DNA from: Bombardia bombarda
Taxonomy: Eukaryota > Ascomycota > Sordariomycetes > Sordariales > Lasiosphaeriaceae
Direction of reading: 5' to 3'
Length of the DNA: 64,000 nt
NCBI GenBank assembly: GCA_030512295.1
Contig: JAULSR010000001.1
Coordinates: forward strand, 3,309,001-3,373,000
The translations under genes were made by a program, and so were the position numbers. Under the pieces are notes generated by a model. It saw nothing but the letters and a program-made list of their open reading frames with translations, searched no databases and had not been told where the DNA came from. This document shows positions 53,418-64,000 of the stretch, piece by piece (within the stretch, counting starts at the first letter, position 1; each line of letters starts with the position of its first letter).

Positions 53418-54673
53418 CTACATAACCCTACAATTCTCCGCCGAAGCAGGCAATAGCGGTATTGCAGGTACCGCCATAGCAGTATGGTACCACTCCAGAT
53501 GCGCCTGAAACGCATCCAGATCCTCAAACCCCTTGTCATCCTGCACGTACTTGACGTCCTCCTCGCTGTCCTCCCCCTGGTCGAAATACGTATACTCCTC
53601 GCAGTACGGACAGAGTATCCTCGCCAGCCAGCCGCCCTTTTCGGGTGCCAGGTGATTCGCAATCGCTAGCGGCGCAAACACCACCGTTTTCTCCTCTTTT
53701 GTCTTGGCGTCCATCCCGCGGGCCTGCCAGCTGGGGTACGCCGAAGCCGACGCCGACGCCGAAGCCGAAGCCGAAGCCGAAGCCGCAGCTAAAGCTGCAG
53801 GCGACGAGCGCGCCGCCGGTATGCTCTGCAGGTCCGTCCACACGATAAAGCCGTCGCAAAAGTCGCAGACAAACGCCACGTCGCTGTCGCCGTAGCGCTC
53901 GAACCGCCCCACCGCGTTGCAGCACGGCACTAGCTCCTCCAGGCTCCTCGACCGGCGGAGATGCGAATGCGACGCGGGGTGGTGGTCACTACTGGGTCGG
54001 GCGGCTGCGTCGTCGATGTGTTCCTCGTCATGCTGCTGCCAGGGGGGCAGTTCGTCGCGCATGCGCTGGCGGCGCTGGCGCTCGGCGTCGTTGCGCTTCT
54101 GCTGCCGGTAGACCTGGAAGGCGCCCAGACAGCGGCTGCCCTCCTGCTCGGCGGCGAAGATGCGCCGCGCCGCGCGGCACTGCGCGCGATGGAGCTCGCG
54201 CTTCAGGCCGCTGGTCTCGCGCGCCCAGATCGGGTTGATGGGCCCGCCTTGGCGCGCCCAGTCCTTGAAGTTGTCGGCGTGGTATTCGAACTTCGTGAGC
54301 AACGCGCGCAGCTCTGTGATGGATTCGACTGTAAGGGTGAGGGGCACGGAGTCAGCTTTTTTGCTAGTTACAAGTGCGTGTGTGGTTGTAAAGGTAACAT
54401 AGGTAGATAACTGTGTAACGTGTGCAGTTCTCAGCAGTACTCACCCGTCCTGTCGTTCTGGTAGTAAAACTGGCCATTCACTAACGGCGCCAGCTCCTGG
54501 AAGTCCTTTTTTGCGTCGTCGAGAGCCTCCTCGAGGGCTCGGATCTGCTCGAACTCATCGGGGCCCCATTGGCGCTTGTCGGCGAACATGAGGATGCGCA
54601 GCGAGTCGTTTAGTGAGGTCGCGATCCTGGCGAGCAGAGACCCGACCGTGTCGGCATCCCCGCCGCCACTCAT
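53418..54673 (-). CDS. unknown protein with paired-cysteine (zinc-binding-like) segments
   Basis: Exons 54445-54673 and 53418-54328 give 379 aa. The N-terminal part is helical (LLARIATSLNDSLRILMFAD; FEYHADNFKDWARQGGPINP). It is followed by a basic Arg/Gln-rich linker, a segment CCNAVGRFERYGDSDVAFVC-DFC, an (AS)n tract, and then CPYCEEYTYF with FEDLDAFQAHLEWYH. The Cys-x2-Cys and His pairs suggest zinc binding, with the last segment like a C2H2 finger. I recognise no named family, and the cellular role is unknown. Confidence 0.72.
53740..53795. repeat. coding GCCGAA-type repeat
   Basis: Short array encoding alternating Ala-Ser in the preceding gene; likely variable in length. Confidence 0.75.
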
Positions 54674-56379
54674 ATCTCGTCGTCCCCACCTGCTTGGTTC
54701 CCCTCCCCCTCCTCGTCGTTACACACAGCAACTGGGTAGTACCGAATGGCTTCCTCCTGTCCTCCTCGCCGCGCAATGCGGCGGCGCCGATAACGATAAC
54801 GGCGACGCGACGATGACGGTGACGATCTGATCAATTCTTGGGACTTGGCAACTTGCTGTTTAATCGATATGGTGGTGGCAGTAGCCTATTTCAGGTGGTG
54901 GTGGTGGTGATTTGCCTATTGTCGCTGCGTATGCGCAATCGGGCTCGTTTGTCGCCCGTCATCTAAGGTGAAGATGGAAGAGAGAATAAAAAAAAAAAAG
55001 GTATGGCTTCTATCCCCGACGGATCAAATCGTCAGTCAGTCACGTCACAGTCGACTGGGGATGTATGGAACGTGTGGTGCATATCATTTGGGGAATGGAG
55101 CAGAGAGAGGACCCCAGGGTCTTGTGGATCTCTCTCGCTGATGGTCTTGGCGCACATGGAGAAGCTAAAGGTTGAGAGTTTTGATGCCGACCCCCCAGTT
55201 GGCGGCCTCGGAATCCATCCCCACATTGAAATGTATGTACGTAAAAAGGAAAGCGCGCGATAAGGTTGGTAAGCTTGGCCGCAAACAGCGGCGGCCCATG
55301 CCCTGGCCGGTCCATGGATATGGATGGCATGAGGTGGTGTGGTGTGGGTTTAACAGGGAAAAGGAAGACGGCATGTGCAGCCAGCTACGTACCTTTGACT
55401 CAAGTCGTTTTGATCAATTGCCGATTTTATTTGATGCCGGAACAATGGCTTTATCTTCAATGACAGGGAGAAGAAGAGCGATAAAGAAGGAAGCCGACAA
55501 GCAAGCCCCATGCCAAGATCAGGGTCAGAGAGACCTGTTTGAGAAGCCTGGGTTGGGGGAAGTAAGGATAACTTTGTCTCCACGAGGAAAAGCGGCAGAG
55601 CCACAGCGGCAAAAGCCGGTGTATGAATATACCTATGGATCTCTATAAGAATTCCATGAACAAAAAGTAAAGACGAGCCGGGAATACACCATGGATATAA
55701 TTAACCTCACCTACAACTTGAAGTTCGTTGCCCCCATGACAAGGTGTCATAATGATTATATTAAAACCAACAAAAAAACCAGAATGCTCACATCGGGGCA
55801 GATTAATCGGGAAACCCGCTTCGCTCGTGTAAGACGACAAAACTGCGTATGCACGACTATCAAGATTTCTACACTCCTTGGCCCCATGCCGAGAACCAAT
55901 TGGCGAACTTGCGTTGGGTGAGCGGGATGGAGAAGATACCATACCCCTTCGCTTCTCCCCCACCCCCCCTTATAATGCTCTGCCGCAAACCCGCGAGTCG
56001 GCAGCCCGAGGAACCAAAAATGCGCTGTCCAATCGCGGGGCCGGACCGTTCAGCCCTATCGCAGAACTGGCCGCCTTTGGACGTATCAGGGATTGATTTG
56101 CAGGACCATGATTTATGTAGCCCTTTGGTTCTGGAGCAGACGTGCTTCAGAAACGAATACGTGGCTTGTCAAAATTATGAGACTAAAAGAACGGGCAAAC
56201 GCGCTATGAAATTGGGTACATCGCTGAAATGGTATCTAATATTAGGGTATGATATTTTATACCGAAGACAAGATTTGTCTCTATTCAATACATGATATCA
56301 TGTCAAATCCTCCAATTAAAATGTATGCATTCTAGGATAAAAATTAAAGTAGCAAAGAGCAATTGCGTTACTTCGCCGC
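54674..56379. other. intergenic region, 1.7 kb
   Basis: Promoter of the unknown Cys/His gene (left) and 3' flank of the CLPTM1 gene (right). Several frames overlap but show no domain. No gene is supported. Confidence 0.45.
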
Positions 56380-58371
56380 CTACTTTCTCCTCGTCGCTTT
56401 GCCCGTGTCTGCGCCGCTTGCCTTTTGCGCGGCAGTCCCGATCTTCTTGTTGGCAACAACAGGGGGCAGGGCCTCATCCTTCTTGACATCCACAACCTCA
56501 TCTTCATCCTCGCCGCCCTGGCCAAACTCATTGACACGCGTGTGGTCGACCTTGTACGCCCAGCGCTGGTAGATGTAGACAAAGAAAATGACATCGTCAC
56601 GCAGCGTGGCCAGGCGGTGAAGGAAGGGCATCTTGATGGTAAAGGCGAACAGATCATCAATGAAGGTGTTGAGGAACTTGTACATCATAGCCTTGGAGGG
56701 CATATGTGCGACGCTCTTGAGGCGGTAGTTGATGTAGAGCGAAGGAACCATCATCAGGAAGCCATATGCATACACGGAGCCAACCAGCGACGTGATGATG
56801 TACGAGTACCACGACTTGTGGGTGTCGTAGATGAGCGAGTAGGTGGCGTATGCAATCAGCAGCGGGACGCCGGCGATGTACATGTACTTGAAGGCGATCT
56901 CGTCGTACTCCTTGGTCTTCTCCTCGGTCTCGCTGAGCTTGTGCTTGTCCTCGAAGGAGATGCGGTAGGGGAAGAGGGATCCAGCGGGCGCAGGCCTGAT
57001 CTTGACATTGACAATGGTGGTGACCTTCCATAGCTCAATGACAATGCCGATGCCCTGGGTGCCAAGGATCATCCAGCTCGTGTTGGCAGACTGGTCGATC
57101 AGGTACAGGAAGATGACGAGCTGCATGAAGACGTTGGCGAGAATGGAGCGCACCGAGATGCCGACGTTGTCCTTCTTCTTGCGGTAATGCGCAATATCGG
57201 AGCCGAATGCCAGGGTCTCGAGAATCATGTGTGCGATACTGACAATGATCGTCACGCCGAGGAGATAGGGGTTAGTGTCCAGGAAAATCTCCTTGATCAT
57301 CTCCATCTCGCTGCCGTCGCTGCCACCGGGCATGGGGTTTCCGTAAGCAGCTTGACGGGCTGTCTCCTTGGTGCTCATCTCCATGGACGACATGATCTTG
57401 AATTTCCAGTCGGCCAGGTTGTCCAGGTCAATGTGCATCGGCACTGTCTTTACGGTATTGTTAAGCAGCGTCATGTGAGTCTTGAGCTGCCAGAACGTGT
57501 TGACAAAGAGGATTGGATAGTACCACCCATGTTGACCAGTCGCGTCCCGCGCACCTGTCGCCTCAAGGCGCAGGAACTGACGAACAGCAGCGTGGGTCTG
57601 AGGGAATGACATCTGACCAGTGTTGGGGATAAAAGACAGTGAGATATTCGGGTGGTAGTAGTTGGCGATAATGGGCCCGGAAGGCGTAGTATCCTCCTCC
57701 TCAGCTTCCTCTTCCACCGTTGCATTCGTGCTGCCAAGGAGGTTTCTGGTCTTTCTCTCCTTCTTCTTGAAGATGTGCTGCGTCAGGGGAAAGGCAAAGT
57801 GATAGGCAGAGCTCGGGTCGTAGTTGGACTGGGTCGGGTCCAGGAGCGCGCCGGGGAGTCCGACATAGAAATGCCCCCATAGCGTGCCATTGTTCTGAAC
57901 GGGGACCGGGACGTTGATGACCCTATCGGTGGCGCGCTTGTCGCTGTAGTTGCCAATGCCAAACTGCCTCTCCTCCAACACAATCATGTCCTTGGGCGTT
58001 TGCCTCAGGGGAGTAGGCGCGAGCGAAGGGGAGATAGCGACGACGATATCGACCTTGCTGTCAGTGGGCCATATCGGGGCAATGAGCTGGGGGATGTGAT
58101 TGTAAATGGCGCCCTCGTCCAATTGTGTGGGACGCTCGTCATAAGGCGGAACCGAGCCGGTGGTGGCCACCTTGACGACCTCTCCGTTTGCGGTTTTAAC
58201 CTCTGTGGTGGCCTGCTGTCCAGCCTTTGTGAACTGCTTCATAACCATCTGCATAACAACCCACATGAGAACGGCCTGGAGGATCTTTCTGACCATGGGT
58301 GTGCTGGCTTGCTCCTCCCCCTCTGCAGGGGCAGGCGCCGCCTGGCGAGCTGCGGCATTTCCTTGAGGCAT
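56380..58371 (-). CDS. CLPTM1-family membrane protein
   Basis: 663 aa in one exon from ATG 58371 (MPQGNAAARQAA). The layout is that of CLPTM1: a membrane segment near residues 30-50, a long lumenal domain, then five to six membrane segments in the C-terminal half. Diagnostic blocks are NPYLLGVTIIVSIAHMI, ILANVFMQLVIFLYLIDQS, SWMILGTQGIGIVIE, LINYRLKSVAHMPSKAMMYK-like (YINYRLKSVAHMPSK) and FIDDLFAFTIKMPFLHRLAT. The C-terminus is acidic and basic in turn (KKDEALPPVV, end KATRRK). CLPTM1 proteins act in the ER/Golgi in membrane-protein or lipid handling; the fungal function is not settled. Confidence 0.93.
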   Translation of the reverse strand: MPQGNAAARQAAPAPAEGEEQASTPMVRKILQAVLMWVVMQMVMKQFTKAGQQATTEVKTANGEVVKVATTGSVPPYDERPTQLDEGAIYNHIPQLIAPIWPTDSKVDIVVAISPSLAPTPLRQTPKDMIVLEERQFGIGNYSDKRATDRVINVPVPVQNNGTLWGHFYVGLPGALLDPTQSNYDPSSAYHFAFPLTQHIFKKKERKTRNLLGSTNATVEEEAEEEDTTPSGPIIANYYHPNISLSFIPNTGQMSFPQTHAAVRQFLRLEATGARDATGQHGWYYPILFVNTFWQLKTHMTLLNNTVKTVPMHIDLDNLADWKFKIMSSMEMSTKETARQAAYGNPMPGGSDGSEMEMIKEIFLDTNPYLLGVTIIVSIAHMILETLAFGSDIAHYRKKKDNVGISVRSILANVFMQLVIFLYLIDQSANTSWMILGTQGIGIVIELWKVTTIVNVKIRPAPAGSLFPYRISFEDKHKLSETEEKTKEYDEIAFKYMYIAGVPLLIAYATYSLIYDTHKSWYSYIITSLVGSVYAYGFLMMVPSLYINYRLKSVAHMPSKAMMYKFLNTFIDDLFAFTIKMPFLHRLATLRDDVIFFVYIYQRWAYKVDHTRVNEFGQGGEDEDEVVDVKKDEALPPVVANKKIGTAAQKASGADTGKATRRK

Positions 58372-60132
58372 CGTCGAGTTTTCTCGTCGCGCGATCTGAT
58401 GGCCGTACAAGTAGGTTGCAAGTTGGAAGCGGAGGCGGAAACAGAAGCGGGAGACGACAGACAGCCTCTTCGCTTTTCTGACACAAGCCCGGTGGGTTCG
58501 GTGATTGCCCTTTCGCGTCCAGGCGGGTGTTAGTTAAACGCCCCCCTATAACCGGTACCACCCCCGAGCCACCCTAGCGTCGGTGCACAGTTCACTCCAC
58601 TGCCCATCGACGCCCATTCGACCCTGAATTGCAGGGAAGTGGCTCTCTTTAGCACCAGCCATTCAGGCTGCAACATCCCGCCATGGAACCTATTTCTGTT
58701 TTGGTAACTACCCAATCCTTCTAGAACAATGGCGATGGAACTTACTATGATGCTGAATAGGTCTTCCTCGTTCCAATTACAGTCCCATCAGCAATGTGAC
58801 ACACCAAGATCTTTGTGGACATTGGAATAAACACTGATCAACATGTAGGGGACTGGTTAGTAAGTGTTGTTTTGATATCAGGACGGGAGTAACCAGATAA
58901 AACTGATGATCTGATGTTGCGAGAGGTGAACCTTCTGAATAAGTAATCTGGACAGCTGAAGCCGCCAAACGGCCCATAACTTGTAGTGTATTACTCCGTA
59001 CTACGTAGGTCGAGATGAAATTCCCGATCAAGTCTCCTTCCTGTAAAGTGCTACACAGGGAAAGAGCCCCACGCTGTGCTTACTGTACGAGTTACGTACG
59101 TGCATGTAACCGGTATGCCACCGACTCTAACTTATCATCAAGCGTTGTCGAGCTCCTCAACTCCACATTCCACACAAACAACGTCCCGACTTCCGATCGA
59201 TCCTCTGAATGGAAGCCAGCGCTTCGGGCACCGCTTCCCCTCCCGCCCGCGTCACGCGCGTGACCGTTCTGAGTGCATCCATCATGTCTGGAACTTCAGG
59301 ATATTTTCCCACATGATAGCGTCGCGCGGCGCATCACAGAGGCCAGAGACCAAATGTGACTGGATGTGCTCGAGGTGGCCTGTCAATCCGTTGCCAATTC
59401 GTCGTTACTCGGCGGCCGTTATGTCATGGGTAATATTCATTCCACTGGGTTGGTGATCCAGGTCCACTGCTGGTCACAAGGTGGCCCGGATCCGCGAACC
59501 CAACCAACTAACCCAAGTTGCCCAGTATTGCTGTGATCGATGGTCGCTATCCGATTGCTGTGGAAGATGAGGACGGATAGGTGCAAGAAATCGCAGGAGC
59601 GGGCCGGCGCTGTCAGTGTTTAAAGAGCTTGCTTGGTATGGGCATCTCCATTTCCCAATAGCTGTATCTTCGTGCCTCAATTGCTGGTCAGGCTGGCTCC
59701 TTTCTTTGACCGCCCCAACTCCACACAACCAACTTCTCTTGCCCACTCACCCAACTTCCCGATCTATTTGTCTAAGATCCAGGAACCCGCCGCTACCCTA
59801 CTATTGCCTTTACCAACAAGAAAGCTTCTTACCCATTGTACCTGCCCGACTTCCTATGACTGCTCACTCTGTCCAATACTATCACTGCATCTCCGAGTGA
59901 CTCAGAAATACCTATCCACACCACAGCAAACGAACAACAGCTCAATACTGTAGTGGTATATATAGCTGCCACTATCTGCCTTTTAGCCTGCCTTCCCAAG
60001 CTTCAAAAGTATCCACCTTCTTGGAGCTTGTTTAACAGTCATTACCCATCCCCCACCATCACCGCTACTATCACCACCCTCCACAACAGCTACCTCAGCT
60101 ACTACCAACGTCACACTTCTTGGCCAGCAAAG
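58372..60132. other. divergent promoter region, 1.8 kb
   Basis: Between the CLPTM1 gene (-) and the LOG gene (+). Pyrimidine-rich leader before 60133. No gene seen. Confidence 0.5.
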
Positions 60133-60967
60133 ATGGCTTCAGGCGGCGGATCCCCCCTGCCCTCCTTCCCTGCGTCCCGCACAAACACCCCCTCCAACCT
60201 CAGCCCCGAGGCCCGCAGCACCAAGCGAACCAAGATATGTGTCTACTGCGGCTCCTCCCCGGGCTTTGACCCGGCGCACATGGAGGCGGCGCGGGCACTC
60301 GCGCGGGTCATGGCCGCCAACGACATTGCCCTCGGTGAGTAATAACACCTACCCCATGCCCCAATGCTACTACACACAGCACAGGATCTGACACCCCTCA
60401 CCCCACCATCCAGTCTACGGAGGCGGCACCGTCGGCCTCATGGGCGAGGTAGCCAAGACGCTCGTCTCCCTCTCGGGCCCGGACGCCGTGCACGGCGTCA
60501 TCCCCGAAGCCCTCGTGCGGTACGAGCGCGACCCGACGTACACGTCCACCCTAGTGAGCGGCGACGGCCCCAAGCTGGCCGTGCCCGAGGAGAACATCTT
60601 TGGCCGCACGACCGTTGTCAAGGACATGCACACGCGCAAGCAGATGATGGCGCAGGAGGTGCTCGCGGGCGGGCCCGGCAGCGGCTTCATCGCGCTCAGC
60701 GGCGGCTACGGCACCCTCGAGGAGCTGTTCGAGACGACGACGTGGAACCAGCTCGGCATTCACAACAGGGGCATCTGCGTGCTCAACATCAACGGGTTCT
60801 ACGACGGGATCATGGCCTGGATCAAGATGAGCGTGACCGAGGGGTTTGTTCATGGCGGGAATGGTAATATTCTGGCCGAGGCGCGGACTGCCGAGGATGC
60901 GATCAAGGCGCTTAGGGAGTACAAGGTCTCGGAGTCGCAGTACAAGCTGTCGTGGGCTAGCCAGTAG
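60133..60967 (+). CDS. LOG-family cytokinin riboside 5'-monophosphate phosphoribohydrolase
   Basis: Exons 60133-60334 and 60414-60967 give 251 aa. The first 33 residues are disordered; then a Rossmann-like LOG domain begins with KICVYCGSSPGFDP. The key motifs are present: YGGGTVGLMG (69-78), DMHTRKQMM (138-146) and the catalytic/nucleotide loop SGGYGTLEE (163-171), with Ser in place of the usual Pro of PGGxGTxxE. LOG enzymes remove ribose-phosphate from nucleoside monophosphates and release active cytokinins or simply free bases. In fungi the true substrate may be either. The protein is cytosolic. Confidence 0.92.
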
Positions 60968-61350
60968 ACGGGCAGGCAGGCGGGCAGGCGGGCATATCTG
61001 GCAAGGCAGGCATTTAAAATGGCGTTTTAGGTACTGGACGGATGCTCCCTCCTCACCGGGCAGATCGCCCTGTTTTTACCTTTAGCATGGAGTTCAAAAT
61101 CATCCATAAATGTTAACATGACTGACTGAAAACTCCCTCGCGATTCCCTCCCCAATGGTTTTGCAGAAGTTGGTTTGGTTTATTGTACAGCGTGAAACGC
61201 ACCCAGTCTAGTACGCCCCCCTTAGCAGCAGAAGATGGTGTATAGATGACCAAGCCAAAGCCAGCCCCTCTACCTACCTAACCACCTACCCATAAGTAGC
61301 AGCAGCAGCAGTAGCAGCATCTGTTCCCACTCCACCCCCATCTGAAACAT
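60968..61350. other. convergent 3' flank
   Basis: 3' flanks of LOG (+) and Pre5 (-), with a small AGC trinucleotide cluster near 61300. No gene seen. Confidence 0.5.
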
Positions 61351-62364
61351 CTACGCATCAACATCCATACCCTCGCCCTCACCAGCCGCATCGCCACCGC
61401 CCTCCTTATCATCGGCCACGCTCTCTATCCACGCATTCACCTCCTGCCCATCAAACACCTTGAACGGTTCCACCACGCTGCTCCCGTCCTCCTTCGACTT
61501 GCTCACACCCGCAATACCCACGCTCGTATTCTCAATCGTCAGCTCGCGGTCCTGCACCAGACTCTCCTTGAGCGCCTTGAGTCCGTGGCGAACCAGCTCC
61601 TCGCGGCCGCAGTCGGCGAACGCGTCCAGGTTCTTCTCGAGGTAGGTGCGCGCCATCTGGCTGCGGGCGCCGATGGCAAACGCCACCATCTCCTCCGTCA
61701 TGCCGCTGGGCTGGAACTCGAAGAGGTGGGGCCCCTGCTCGTCGACGCCGGCGACGAGTAGGCCGACGCCGTAGGGGCGCTTGCCGTAGTGCTGCGTGTT
61801 GATCTGCGCCTTGGAGCCGATCATGTCGACGAGGCCGCGCACGGGCATGTTGCGGCCGTACGTCAGGCGGTGGCCGAGGCACTGCTGCTTCATGAAGTTG
61901 GACAGCACGCGCGCGTCAGAGGTCAGGCCGGCGATGGCGATGCCCACGTGCTCGTCGATGGCGAAAAGCTTCTTTTGGTAGGAGGAGAGTTCCTCGGCGT
62001 TGCGCTGGGGGAGGGGACAGGGGGGGTTTAGTTGGTGATTTACTTGAAGTAGGATAGGGGGATAGGGGAGGTGTGTTGTGGTGTGGGTGGTTGCTCGTAC
62101 CTTGAATGCTACCAGGACGGCATGTGTCTTGCTTGCGATTCCCACCACCACCGAGCCCTGCTTTACTGCCTCCGCCGCATATTCGACCTGGAATATCCGC
62201 CCTTGCGGTGAGCTGAAGCGACAACTAATTAGCAAAGGTTTCGTGGTATGTGGTGGTCTAAAACCGAGCAAGTGGGCGAGCCGGGGCGGGCCCAGGGGAC
62301 GCGGCTGACTGGCTGGCGGAGCTTACAATGTGACGGAGTCGTTGTCGTAGTTGTTTCTGAACAT
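61351..62364 (-). CDS. PRE5: 20S proteasome alpha subunit Pre5 (PSMA1 type)
   Basis: Exons 62327-62364, 62101-62212 and 61351-62004 give 267 aa. It begins MFRNNYDNDSVTFSPQGRIF, followed by QVEYAAEAVKQG, the conserved alpha-subunit signature. The central region (SYQKKLFAIDEHVGIAIAGL, GRNMPVRGLVDMIGSKAQIN, GVDEQGPHLFEFQPSG) fits the yeast Pre5 / human PSMA1 subunit. The C-terminus is an acidic tail (EGEGMDVDA). Alpha rings gate the 20S core. Confidence 0.96.
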
Positions 62365-63338
62365 GATGGTGGTTTACCACGCAGGTCGGTCGATCGGGGA
62401 ATTGGCGGATTAGAGATTATGTTTCGAGGAAATGCGGTCAGAGATCGAGAGACGCTGTGTGGGTTGTGCAGGGCTTCAAATGTCGGTCGTGGGAGGCGTG
62501 TTCGAGATGGTTGATGGAGAGCTTCACCACACGTTGGAGAGTCATCTACAGCACGCAACAGTGGAGGTAGCGCGCAGGCAGCTTCCTAGCTTCGTCAGGT
62601 CCAATCCTGGGCCAAGGCTGCTGCTGCTGCTGCTGCTGCTGGACGAAAAGGTACCTAGGTACCTGGCCATTACGTACATGCCCTGCTGGCTAGGCAGGTA
62701 CTCAAGTACCTTGTTGCTCGCCGAAAAGAAACCCCGGATCCGCTTTCTGGGGCGCTCAGCAGTGGGTCTCATGCCCGCGCGCCTGGTTCAATTAATACAG
62801 TCTAATCTCTGTTGGACTAGCTCGGTTAGTAGAGCTGGATCGGCGCAGGCCACCACTGACAACTCCACTGTCAAGTAGGTACTAGGTAACGCACCGATCC
62901 GCCAAGGCTGACGAGTGCTGCTCGCCCGGCCTGCCGTCGTCACAGCTCCTCCAACTCCACCATTTGCCAGCCATCGCCAGCCAGTTCGGGAGAGCCGCGC
63001 AACGAACAATAATAACCCGCATCAACCGCCAAGCCCCCACGCAATCGTCAACACCAGCAGACGCACTCTCGAGAAATAGCTCCCCCATCACCACACGCCT
63101 CATTTCCATCCCATTAATCCAAGCAGAACGAGCGGGCAGAGCTCCAACCAGCCGTCCGTCCATCCGTCATTCCGACAGCCCTCGATCCCGACCACGATAT
63201 ACGTAGCCAAGGGCATCACATCGCACCACCCACAGCGCCGAACGACGACGGTGTGTGACCCTCCCGACTTTCTCGGGGATTACGAAATTCAAAACAAAAT
63301 CACAATAATACTTTAAACAACCCCACGCAACCGCCAAA
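62365..63338. other. divergent promoter region
   Basis: Between Pre5 (-) and Vps55 (+). It includes a (CTG)8 run near 62617-62641. No gene seen. Confidence 0.5.
62617..62641. repeat. (CTG)n microsatellite
   Basis: About eight perfect CTG units in the intergenic region upstream of the Pre5 gene. Confidence 0.85.
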
Positions 63339-63787
63339 ATGCCGGCAGCAGGTCTAAAGACCATCATCGCCCTCTCCTTCGTGCTTGCCGTGGGCTTCCT
63401 CCTCGTCATCCTCTCGTGCGCGCTATGGAAGGCCTACTACCCGCTGCTCGTGGTGGCCACCTACGTGCTGGCGCCCGTGCCCAACTGGATATGTAGCCAC
63501 CTGGCTAACCCCGACGACTTTGTCGAAAGCTCGGGCGCCGCCGTCCTGGACCTGGGCCGTTTCTGCACTGGGTTTCTCGTGGCGATGGGTCTCGGTGAGC
63601 ATATATTGCACATTTCTCTGCATTACTATCAGGCTTTGCTAACCACCCCACAGCTCTACCCGTCATCCTGGCGCACTCAAACATCATTGCCGTGCCCGCC
63701 ATGATCATGTCCGTCATCGGCGGCCTTCTCATCTACGGCACGATTATCAGCTTTGCCATGTTTTTCCAGGAGGAGCAGGAGTTTTGA
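63339..63787 (+). CDS. VPS55: Vps55-family endosomal protein
   Basis: Exons 63339-63594 and 63654-63787 give 129 aa. Four hydrophobic segments fill the protein (TIIALSFVLAVGFLLVILSC; YYPLLVVATYVLAPVPNW; LGRFCTGFLVAMGLALPVIL; MIMSVIGGLLIYGTIISFAM), with the conserved APVPNWIC and FFQEEQEF end. This is Vps55, related to animal LEPROT, which with Vps68 works in late endosome to vacuole transport. Confidence 0.94.
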
Positions 63788-64000
63788 ATTTGAGGGACCA
63801 GAGAGAGAGGAAAGGGAATCACCAATGACGACAGGACAGGAGGTGATCGGCTGAACCAATCACAAAACGGCCAGCTAGATAAAGGGGGTTAAAGGAAGGG
63901 GAGAAGAGGCGGAACCAAGCGGGTGTTGTTGTGATTTGAATCAAGAAGAAAGATAAGAGAACAGTGAGAAAGCGGAAACTTGGGATGATGGACGGACGAT
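63788..64000. other. right-edge 3' flank
   Basis: 3' UTR of Vps55 to the end of the window. No gene seen. Confidence 0.5.

Noticed and set aside
59953..60132. Upstream extension of the LOG reading frame
   Set aside because: Begins with GTG, not ATG; the family N-terminus starts well after 60133.
62790..62860. tRNA-like D-arm sequence (agctcggttagtagagc)
   Set aside because: No matching anticodon or T arm and no closing acceptor stem.
1..64000. CRISPR arrays, operons, riboswitches, bacterial promoters
   Set aside because: The window is eukaryotic; no spaced identical repeats of CRISPR type were seen.

Overview
The window is nuclear DNA of a filamentous ascomycete (Pezizomycotina, most likely a Sordariomycete). 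Genes are broken by short introns (about 45-75 bp) with fungal donor and branch signals. The proteins are fungal orthologues (Mid1, Elp5, Yop1, Sec22, Vps55, LOG, fungal glycogenin), and one transposon carries C-to-T damage of the kind made by repeat-induced point mutation (RIP). All exon models here were built by hand from splice signals and protein family fit.

Core part 1 (0.7-22.8 kb): glycogenin (-), a Mn-type CDF metal transporter (-), a monoglyceride-lipase-like hydrolase (-), an RFX transcription factor (-), tRNA-Val(AAC) (-), Yop1 (+), the Mid1 calcium-channel subunit (+), a small mitochondrial membrane protein (-), the RAMP4/Ysy6 ER stress protein (+) and a lysine-rich SMAP-domain nuclear protein (-).

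Transitional part (22.8-34 kb): genes are sparser and less conserved. It holds a kinase lacking a recognisable N-lobe, a truncated proline-rich frame, an F-box protein, a 66-aa cysteine-rich protein, a small kinase-like phosphotransferase, a tentative two-exon gene, and a broken mitochondrial succinate/fumarate carrier.

Accessory island (about 34-45.1 kb): no housekeeping gene. It contains decayed Lys/Arg/Pro-rich frames, an unknown protein split by a TAG codon, a degenerate minisatellite, a short palindromic tandem repeat, a gene fragment, a complete but RIP-mutated Fot1/pogo-type DNA transposon with 48-bp inverted repeats (39814-41683), and a DUF3435 tyrosine recombinase with a C-terminal zinc-finger region, interrupted by one TGA. 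DUF3435 recombinases are the 'captains' that move Starship giant elements, so the island may be the remnant of such an element. I could not find its ends.

Core part 2 (45.6-63.8 kb): SNRNP27 splicing protein (-), Elp5 (+), an ASXH-domain protein (-), Sec22 (+), an unknown Cys/His protein (-), CLPTM1 (-), a LOG phosphoribohydrolase (+), proteasome subunit Pre5 (-) and Vps55 (+). These are unrelated housekeeping genes with separate promoters, several arranged as divergent pairs.
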